In this document: positions 6,925 to 13,971 of the stretch, piece after piece | Layout of the letters: every line of letters starts with the position of its first letter | Position numbering within the stretch: the first letter of the stretch is position 1 | Assembly: GCA_964554105.1 (NCBI GenBank) | Contig: CAZKNF010000070.1 | Span: 1-18,226, forward strand | Reading direction: 5' to 3' | Source of the DNA: CAZKNF01 sp964554105 | GTDB taxonomy: Bacteria; Bacteroidota; Rhodothermia; Rhodothermales; VXPQ01 | DNA: 18,226 nucleotides | Notes under the pieces: generated by a model | What the model was told of the DNA's origin: nothing | Databases searched by the model: none | Seen by the model: the letters and a program-made list of their open reading frames with translations, nothing else | Translations under genes and position numbers: made by a program

Positions 6925-7982
6925 AATGTGACGCCGAGTCCGACAATGTGAACACCATTGAGGCGACCTGCGGTTCGATACGCGTAATCGAGGCGGATTT
7001 CGCCTCCGTAGAACATCGGCTGATGCACGCCGACGCCCCCGGAGAGGCCGCCTTCGGCGTCTTCGAGGAAGAGGGAGCGGTACCCGCCGCGCAGGAAGAA
7101 CCGATCCTGATAGCCGTATTCAATGCCGGCGTTTACGCTTTCGTAGTCGGAGCTCGGGTGCAGCGCGTCGACGGCGACAAGCAGCCGGTGCATCCGCGTG
7201 TTGATCGCGTGCGTGCTGACGCCGATCTGGAAATTCAGCGGAAGGCTCCACGAATCGAGCTCGTAATTAACCGGCACGCGGTCGTTGTTGCCGAGCTGCC
7301 GCGGATCGGGATCCACAAACGTACGCAGGTCGCGGCCGTTCAGGCGCATGTCGGTGCCGAAATTGTAGAGTACGGCGCCGATCGTGAGTCCGCCGAAGAA
7401 ATCCGTCCTGAACTGCGTTCCGAGATCGACCGCGAATCCCGTTGCCGTCGAGTGCCAGATCCGCTGCTGGATGAACTTGGCGGTGAGTCCGACCGAGAAG
7501 CGATCCGTGACGGCGCGGCCAAGGGACAGTCCGATCGCCATGTCGGCCGCATCGAACGTCTCGCCCGTCCCCTCCTGCCGATCTTCCGTGCGGACGAGCA
7601 TCTCGGGGACATTCAGCATCGTCAGCGAGACGCCGAACGTTCCGAGCGTTCCGCCCGGAATGCTCACGCCCAGGTAGTCGAAGTTGACGTCGGCCAGCCA
7701 TTCGCTGTGGGTCGCGATGGCTTCTCCGCGCCCGATGTGCGAGAGGCCGGCCGGATTCCAGTAGAGCGCGCCGGCATCGTTGGCCGCCGCGACGAACGCA
7801 CCGCCGAGCGCCGTCGCCCGTGCCCCGACGCCGATCTGCAGGAACTCGGCGGACGTGGTTCCGGCTTTGGACACCTTCTGCGCGCTGGCGATGCCTGGCA
7901 CCGTCAGTGCGAAGGCGAGGCCCGTCAGCAGTGCCGCCGCTGTTACGGCGAGGCGGTTCGATAGGATGGAGAGTCTGCTCAT
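6921..7982 (-). CDS. PorV/PorQ family outer-membrane protein
   Basis: A 353-residue FadL-like beta-barrel protein of the PorV/PorQ family. In the T9SS, PorV shuttles cargo carrying C-terminal sorting domains from the translocon to the attachment complex at the cell surface; other paralogs have unknown roles. The signal peptide ends near GIASAQ (about residue 35). The diagnostic N-terminal block is LQIGVGARATALGGAFVAAA, then GALYWNPAGLS, and the protein ends in a strand, GLGVTF, with a terminal Phe as in outer-membrane barrels. The ATG at 7982 has GAGG five bases upstream overlapping the previous stop. It follows two genes for sorting-domain proteins, so a dedicated secretion role is plausible but not shown. 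Confidence 0.88.
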   Translation of the reverse strand: MSRLSILSNRLAVTAAALLTGLAFALTVPGIASAQKVSKAGTTSAEFLQIGVGARATALGGAFVAAANDAGALYWNPAGLSHIGRGEAIATHSEWLADVNFDYLGVSIPGGTLGTFGVSLTMLNVPEMLVRTEDRQEGTGETFDAADMAIGLSLGRAVTDRFSVGLTAKFIQQRIWHSTATGFAVDLGTQFRTDFFGGLTIGAVLYNFGTDMRLNGRDLRTFVDPDPRQLGNNDRVPVNYELDSWSLPLNFQIGVSTHAINTRMHRLLVAVDALHPSSDYESVNAGIEYGYQDRFFLRGGYRSLFLEDAEGGLSGGVGVHQPMFYGGEIRLDYAYRTAGRLNGVHIVGLGVTF

Positions 7983-7987
7983 GCCTT

Positions 7988-7991
7988 CCTC
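7988..7991 (-). promoter_or_regulatory. ribosome binding site of the PorV-like gene
   Basis: GAGG on the minus strand, five bases before the ATG at 7982 and overlapping the TGA stop of the upstream gene, so termination and re-initiation are probably coupled. Confidence 0.6.
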
Positions 7992-10900
7992 ACTTTATCA
8001 CCGCGAAACGGCCGACGTGCTCGCCAACGCCTGGGGCATCCACATGAAAGATGTAAACGCCGTACGCGGCGTTCATGCCGTCCTTCGTGACGAGATCCCA
8101 CGGCTCCTGGCCGTCGTCGATCGACGAGTCGTGATGCAGCGTCTGGACGAGCTGCCCCGTGATCGTGTAGATGCGGATCGTGCACTCGGAGGGCAGGTTC
8201 GTAAAGTAGATGCGGCGTTCGCCGCGGCCGGCGCGGTACGTGTTCGGCGGCTCGAACGTGCTCGAGGCGACGTACGGATTCGGGACGACGAAGATGTCGT
8301 CGAGGTCGTTCTTCGCCTCCTCGTTGTCGTATCCAGGCGCACTCAGGGAAAACGAGACGCGATCGCCCGTCTGGAACGGCTTCTCGGTAGCGAAATGCAG
8401 GCTGGATCCGGCTGCAGGCGCCCGGTACGGCGTGTCCACGTCGATTTCGGGGTCGGGGGGAGCGAGGCGAATCGACCAGCTCCCGCGCCAGAGACCTCCG
8501 GTGAATTCCGGATCGGTGTCGGGCGTCTCTCCCATCACCAGCACGATGAGGTCACCGTCGTCATACTGTTCGTTGCGCAGCGAATCGACGTCCTCGACGA
8601 TCATAAAATCGATCCGCTCTCCGCTGGAGAGTCGTTCGACGTAGAAATTCGTGGGGATCTCGCGGGATCCGAACGTGAGGCGCAGCGACGTATCGGCGAC
8701 GGATTCGGTGAAGTGGATGGCGAAATCGTCCGGCAGCGGCACGAATCGCTGCTCGCCTACGACGCTGCTCGCGGAGGCCGGCTGCACCATCGGAATCACG
8801 GTCCCGCCGTCGCCTTCGAAGCGGATGGACGAATCGACGATCGAGACCTCAGTGGGCATGTCGATGCCGACGGCGAATCCTTCCACCGGCGGCACCTCGC
8901 GGTGTCCTTCCTCGATCTCGCCCTCCTCCACCAGCGTGCCGCTCGTCGTGTTCGTGAGGGTGTAGGTGACGCGTGACGAATCCTGCCACGGCGACGGGTT
9001 GTCGAACACCAGCTCGTAATCAGCCGATTCGGGGATGAGCCCCGGAACGACGATCTGCACGTCTACCATTCCGGTTCCGGCGGTGGCTCGGCTGAACGCC
9101 GCCACGTCCGGCGGCACGTATCCGGCGGCCGGTGCGCGCGGGACGGCGACCGCCGTGTTGATGTCCGTCACCACGTTGCCGGCGACGTCGTTCTTGATGA
9201 CGGCGGAGGTGAGGCTCGGCGAGAGGCCGCGCACGGTGCCGTCGGGATCTACCTGGATGCCGCCGAACGCATCGCGCGCCACGAGGCCGCGGTCGTAGGC
9301 TACGATGGCGTAGTAGTACGTCTCGCCGTTGCGCACGTCGCGGTCGATATAGGTGTGGCGGAGCCCGGAATCCGTGCCCAGGTTGAACGCGACGCCATTC
9401 ACCGTCACGGGGTGGGTCCCCCGGATGCCGTTGTTCAGATCGAACTGCGCGATCGGTTTCTGAAAGATGGTGTTGCCGAATGCATCTGTGATCAGGAGAT
9501 TCTCCTCGAAGTTGGGCTCCGTCGACCGGTAGATCATATAGCCTTCGAAGTCGAACTCGCGAAGGAACGGATCGAAGGACTGCTCGGCGATGTCGTCCCA
9601 CACGAGCGTGACCATGCCGTCGCCCGGGACGGCATTGACGGTCGGCCGGTTCGGCGGCCGGGCGAAGCGATAATCGGCATTGTAGATCTGCTGGACGGTC
9701 TCTTTCTTGCGCGCCAGGGCCGAATTTTCGACCTCGCGCGGATCGTTGAAGTCTTTTTCCGCGAAAATCAGCGCCATCGAGAACCGCTCGGTCTGGCCGG
9801 CTCTGAGCGGGAAGGGCCCGGAGGCGAAGAACATGCCCAGATTGCGGCCGCCCTCGAGGACGATGTCCTCGATCGGCGGCAGCGCGCTCGAGAAAACGCG
9901 GTAGTTTTCTTCCTCGTTGATGAGCTCGTAGCGGTGGACGTCGAAGACGGAGAAGCCGGTCAGGCCGATCTGGTCGGACTCGTCCTTGTCGAGCGCATCG
10001 AAGTTGGGCTCACCGTCGGTCGGTCGCCCGTCCCCCTCACCGAGGTCGCGGCCGGGATAGTTCGGATCCGCCGGCCCAAGGCCGTCTTCGCCGACATCGT
10101 CGTTCAGCAGCTCATCCTCATCCCATTCGCCGTTCTCGTTGTCATCCCGAAATCCGACCCAGTCCATGTCCTCGTCGCCGGTCCACCACCGGCCGGCCAT
10201 GACGGCGGGACGCGTTTCGAGACCCAGGTAGAACTCGTCGAAGAGCGCCCGGTCGTAGACGGATTCGACGTAGTCGAGGATCTCGTCCTGCCCTTCGATG
10301 AGCTGACCGGGTCCGCTCTCGCGGCTCTCGTCCGTGATGCCGTCCTCGTCGTTGTCCTCCCCGTCGGTGGAGATCCCGGGCGATTCGAGAAAGGCGTATC
10401 CGACCGTGCCGACCGGTCCCCACTGACCGGGCGACCCGACGCCGTCGTAGTCCCATGCAAACGCCAGATCGAGCCGCGTGCTGTAGGCGCCTTCGTCGTC
10501 GCCCGAATCATCGGTGCCGCCGACGCCCCAGTCGATGTACTGCGCGAAGTAGACGTCGTCGTAGTCGACCTCGCACTCGTTCGTGATTTCGTAGAGCCAA
10601 AAGATCACATCCTGCGCGAGCGGATGATTCCACTGAAATCCTCGCGCCGCGACTTCGAGTCCGAGGCCGCCGCGAGAGGTGTCGCCGGGACATGGATAAA
10701 ATTCGTGCGGCGGCTGCATCCATTCGCGATCGGGACTGTCGTCGAAGACGAAATACGTCTCGACATCCGCATTCTCCACACCGCGCCCGAAGAACCCGTT
10801 CCACTGCCCGGCCCAGTCGATCGGCCGGTCGGGCCACTCCGAGGGCCAGGTCTGCGGATCGTCGCTGCGGGCGGGCGATTCCTGGCGCGGATTCGAATAC

Positions 10901-11286
10901 CCCGGCACGGGCGCCCATCCCCACGGAATTTTCGTGATCGGGTCGAGGTCGATGAATTCGCGGTAGTTGTTGCTGGCCGGATAGATGGTCGAGCCCTGCG
11001 CATCCTGTGTCCGCGTCGAGACGATGAGGGCCACCCCATCCACATACGAATGCCCGCTGCCGCTCGGCCATTCGCCGGAGGGCTGATCGGGCCAGCGCGC
11101 GATTTCGCCGTGATTCGCGAAGAGCGTGCGGGCGCGGTTGCCGTCCAGAACGCCCCACTGCGTCCAGCGGTTGTCGCCCTGATTCGGATCCGGCTCACGC
11201 TGGCCGTACGCCGGCCCCGCTGTCAGCAGCAGGGCAATGGCCGCCGCCACCGAAAGGGCGGGAATGATCTGGATGTATGTCCGCAT
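7990..11286 (-). CDS. large secreted protein with T9SS type A sorting domain, function unknown
   Basis: From ATG 11286 the protein has 1098 residues and a classic signal peptide (MRTYIQIIPALSVAAAIALL, cleaved near AYGQ); a GTG at 11310, abutting the receptor stop as TGAGTG, would add eight residues. In 1106-residue numbering: a Trp/Pro-rich N-terminal part (40-260) I cannot assign, an Asp/Glu/Gly-rich segment with calcium-loop-like motifs (DNDEDGITD near 319 and DDNENGEWDED near 389), a fibronectin-III-like region at about 552-675 (GMVTLVWDD to YYYAIVAYDRG), further beta-rich sequence, and a C-terminal sorting domain at about 1005-1106 (VVPNPY, ECTIRIYTITGQLV, AAYGVYIFHV, final RFAVIK). It should be exported and attached to the surface. 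It sits exactly where SusD would follow SusC, but has no SusD likeness that I can see. Confidence 0.85.
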   Translation of the reverse strand: MRTYIQIIPALSVAAAIALLLTAGPAYGQREPDPNQGDNRWTQWGVLDGNRARTLFANHGEIARWPDQPSGEWPSGSGHSYVDGVALIVSTRTQDAQGSTIYPASNNYREFIDLDPITKIPWGWAPVPGYSNPRQESPARSDDPQTWPSEWPDRPIDWAGQWNGFFGRGVENADVETYFVFDDSPDREWMQPPHEFYPCPGDTSRGGLGLEVAARGFQWNHPLAQDVIFWLYEITNECEVDYDDVYFAQYIDWGVGGTDDSGDDEGAYSTRLDLAFAWDYDGVGSPGQWGPVGTVGYAFLESPGISTDGEDNDEDGITDESRESGPGQLIEGQDEILDYVESVYDRALFDEFYLGLETRPAVMAGRWWTGDEDMDWVGFRDDNENGEWDEDELLNDDVGEDGLGPADPNYPGRDLGEGDGRPTDGEPNFDALDKDESDQIGLTGFSVFDVHRYELINEEENYRVFSSALPPIEDIVLEGGRNLGMFFASGPFPLRAGQTERFSMALIFAEKDFNDPREVENSALARKKETVQQIYNADYRFARPPNRPTVNAVPGDGMVTLVWDDIAEQSFDPFLREFDFEGYMIYRSTEPNFEENLLITDAFGNTIFQKPIAQFDLNNGIRGTHPVTVNGVAFNLGTDSGLRHTYIDRDVRNGETYYYAIVAYDRGLVARDAFGGIQVDPDGTVRGLSPSLTSAVIKNDVAGNVVTDINTAVAVPRAPAAGYVPPDVAAFSRATAGTGMVDVQIVVPGLIPESADYELVFDNPSPWQDSSRVTYTLTNTTSGTLVEEGEIEEGHREVPPVEGFAVGIDMPTEVSIVDSSIRFEGDGGTVIPMVQPASASSVVGEQRFVPLPDDFAIHFTESVADTSLRLTFGSREIPTNFYVERLSSGERIDFMIVEDVDSLRNEQYDDGDLIVLVMGETPDTDPEFTGGLWRGSWSIRLAPPDPEIDVDTPYRAPAAGSSLHFATEKPFQTGDRVSFSLSAPGYDNEEAKNDLDDIFVVPNPYVASSTFEPPNTYRAGRGERRIYFTNLPSECTIRIYTITGQLVQTLHHDSSIDDGQEPWDLVTKDGMNAAYGVYIFHVDAPGVGEHVGRFAVIK

Positions 11287-11310
11287 AGCTGCTGTCAACC
11301 GTAACCGCAC

Positions 11311-13971
11311 TCAAAAACTGATCGATGCACCGAAGGTGACCTGGCGCGGAGGCGAGTAGAAGTCGGGCCGCTCGAGGAACTCGTCTTTGGAGTTCAGCCC
11401 CTGGGGTTCGCCCGTGTAGTATCGGAGGTTCGGGAAGGCCCGGCCAGTATCGGTGTAGACGTTGACCTCGTTGCGCCGGTCGAAGATGTTGAAGACGCGG
11501 GTGAAGACGCCGACGTCGAGTCCGGCAAACCGGAGGTTCTTTTTCGCGAAGAGGTCGAATGTCGCCGTGCCGGGGCGCCGAGCGGAATTTTCGAGGCCGA
11601 TGCGCTCGTCGGATTGCGACGGCGTGTACGGCAGCCCGGAACCGAGCCTGCCTACGACGGTGGCGAGCCAGTTATTCGGATCGCCGATCGTGAGGCTCGT
11701 GTTGAGCTGATGCCTGCGGTCCCAGTCGAGCGGCACGAGCTGCTTCTCGGATTCGTTTCCGCTCTGCTCGTCGAGCAGCACGGATCGGGGATCGGAGGCG
11801 TTGCCGCGTGCGACCTGGAAGGTGTAGTCGATGTTGAGCGCCATGCCGCCGGACATCCGCTTCTCGAAGGCGACGATCATACCCTTCACCTGGCCGTAGT
11901 CGCGGTTGATGAAACGGCCGTATTTCTGCAGCGGAAAGGGCTCGTCGAATCCAGGCTGGATGACCTCGATGCGCGTGCCTAGAAGATTCCTGATGTCCTT
12001 ATAGTAGGCGGTGACGTCGACGGCGATGACGTCGGAGAGCGCCTGCTGCAGCCCGATCTCGTACGACACCGTCTGCTGCGGTTCCAGATCCGCGAAACCG
12101 AAGGCGCGGTTCAGTCCCTCTTCCGGATCGTAGATGTAGTCGGCGTTCGTGTAGAGGTATTCGAAGGGCGGCACCTGGAAAAAGTGGCCGTAGGCGACGT
12201 GGACGACGCCCTGCTCGGACAGCGGATAGGCGAGTCCGACGCGCGGCGAAAGCTGCCATTTGGGTTCGGATGCGCGCCTTGCCGAGGTTCGCGGCCGCCC
12301 GAACTCGTCGAGCACTTCGCCGGCGGCATCGAAATAGTCGAGGCGCAGCCCGGCATTCACGACCAGGTAGTCGAATTCCATCTTATCCTGCAGGTACGCA
12401 CTGCCCTCGACGGGCTTGCGCGTGTACTGGACGTGATCCGGCGTGCCGATCTGCGGGATGAAGGGCTTAAAATCGGTCCCCGCATTATTTTTGACCTCGA
12501 AATCATTGAGGAAGAGCTCGTGCTGCTTGAAGTCGATCCCGGTCTTGATCTGATGGCGCCGCGTGAGCTGGCTCGTGAAGTCGATGCGGCCGGACATCGT
12601 GCGGGTTCGCCGCTCGAAATACTGCATCCGCGCACCACCTCTGTAGAAGGAGAAATTTCCGCCAAGGCGGCGCAGCGCGTCGTCTTCGGGGTAGCGCGCA
12701 TCCAGCGGATTCTCGAAGACGTACGAATCGACTTCGTTCGAGAAGTACGATCCCTTGATGTCGACGAAGCTGCTTTCGCCGAACAGATGACTGTAGGTGG
12801 AGGTGACGGACCACGAGTCGCCGTGGGTCGTCGGGATTCCATCCGGATTGATGCGAAACAGGTGGTCGTAATTCTGGCCTTCATCCTGCTGGATGAGTCC
12901 GCTGACCGTCAGGCGGTTGCCGCCGAAAAGGCGGGTAGTCATCTTGAGCTGTCCGGTGGCCTGCCGGCCCCAGTTCATCGGCACGAACGCGCTGTCCGCC
13001 AGTGCCGGTACGAAGACGCTGCGGCCGTCTACATCGACGAACGTGCCTTCGTCCTCGCTCGCGCTGGTCGGCTGCACGACGCGGCGACCGTACAGGTAGC
13101 CTTCGCTGTCCGTATACCGGCCGGAGGCAAAAAACGTGAGCCGCTCGCCCAGTCCGGGGAATGGGCCGCCCAGCGTGCCCTGCACGTCGTACGTGCCGGC
13201 GGGCGACAGGTCGCCGAGATTCGCGAAAAGGTCCGTATTGGTGGTGACGTAATCTCCTGCAAATGCGTTCAGGGTTCCTTCATAGCGCCTGCCTCCATCT
13301 TTGGTGACGATATTCACCACGCCGGACTGCGCCTGCCCGTACTCGGCATTGAACGTCCCGCTGATGATCTGCACTTCCTGTATTGCGTTGTTCTCGACCT
13401 GGTATGCGAATGTCTGGTCGTAGACGTCGTTGACGGATATCCCGTCGACCATGTAGGCTACCTCGCCCGTGCGGCCGCCGCGAAAGTGCCCGTCGACCAC
13501 CCCGGCCTCGAGATTGATGACTTCCGTGAAGTTGAGGACGGGCAGTGCTTCGAGCTCTTCCGACGACACCGAAGTGGAGCTCGACGTCAGGTCGCGCTGC
13601 ACGAGCGGGCGCTCGGCCGTCACGACCACCTCCTCACCCTCGATCACCTCCTCGCGCATATCGAAATCCACCGTGCTGGTCTGATCGATGCGCACGCGCA
13701 CGTCCTCGATCGTCGTCGGGGCGAACCCGATGAACGACGCGCGGACGGCGTACACGTCCGGCCTCAACCGCAGAATGGCGTAGTAGCCATCGAGATCGGT
13801 CGTACTGCCGTGGGTCGTCCCTACGATGACCACGTTGACGCCGGGCAGTGGTTCGCCCGTCGCCGCATCGATGACGCGGCCGGCGATTTTGCCGGTCTGG
13901 GCGCGAGCAGGTTCAACCATGCCCGCGCCCACGACCAGCAGTGCGATCGCGATGAATCTTACGAAATGCAC
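11311..13971 (-). CDS. TonB-dependent receptor with carboxypeptidase-regulatory-like domain
   Basis: An 886-residue outer-membrane receptor that imports large ligands using TonB energy. The signal peptide ends near ARAQ (24/25). A carboxypeptidase-regulatory-like beta-sandwich follows (KIAGRVIDAATGEPLPGVNV, about 27-110), then a TonB-box-like EEVVVTAERP (113-122), the plug (about 125-225, with YMVDGISVNDVYD and NAEYGQAQSGVVNIVTKDGG) and a barrel ending in QVTFGASISF with terminal Phe. The start is a GTG directly abutting the previous stop (TAAGTG). The domain order is that of Bacteroidota-type receptors, but no SusD follows. The ligand is inferred to be the glycan processed by the downstream enzymes. 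Confidence 0.95.
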   Translation of the reverse strand: MHFVRFIAIALLVVGAGMVEPARAQTGKIAGRVIDAATGEPLPGVNVVIVGTTHGSTTDLDGYYAILRLRPDVYAVRASFIGFAPTTIEDVRVRIDQTSTVDFDMREEVIEGEEVVVTAERPLVQRDLTSSSTSVSSEELEALPVLNFTEVINLEAGVVDGHFRGGRTGEVAYMVDGISVNDVYDQTFAYQVENNAIQEVQIISGTFNAEYGQAQSGVVNIVTKDGGRRYEGTLNAFAGDYVTTNTDLFANLGDLSPAGTYDVQGTLGGPFPGLGERLTFFASGRYTDSEGYLYGRRVVQPTSASEDEGTFVDVDGRSVFVPALADSAFVPMNWGRQATGQLKMTTRLFGGNRLTVSGLIQQDEGQNYDHLFRINPDGIPTTHGDSWSVTSTYSHLFGESSFVDIKGSYFSNEVDSYVFENPLDARYPEDDALRRLGGNFSFYRGGARMQYFERRTRTMSGRIDFTSQLTRRHQIKTGIDFKQHELFLNDFEVKNNAGTDFKPFIPQIGTPDHVQYTRKPVEGSAYLQDKMEFDYLVVNAGLRLDYFDAAGEVLDEFGRPRTSARRASEPKWQLSPRVGLAYPLSEQGVVHVAYGHFFQVPPFEYLYTNADYIYDPEEGLNRAFGFADLEPQQTVSYEIGLQQALSDVIAVDVTAYYKDIRNLLGTRIEVIQPGFDEPFPLQKYGRFINRDYGQVKGMIVAFEKRMSGGMALNIDYTFQVARGNASDPRSVLLDEQSGNESEKQLVPLDWDRRHQLNTSLTIGDPNNWLATVVGRLGSGLPYTPSQSDERIGLENSARRPGTATFDLFAKKNLRFAGLDVGVFTRVFNIFDRRNEVNVYTDTGRAFPNLRYYTGEPQGLNSKDEFLERPDFYSPPRQVTFGASISF

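Noticed and set aside
11286..11300. TTGACA sequence just before the large T9SS protein gene as a promoter
   Set aside because: It overlaps the candidate start region, and no -10-like element is seen about 17 bp downstream; it is likely chance.
11311..13971. Full SusC/SusD pair
   Set aside because: The receptor is SusC-like in domain order, but neither neighbour shows a SusD-type lipoprotein signal or helical TPR-like sequence; both carry T9SS sorting domains instead.
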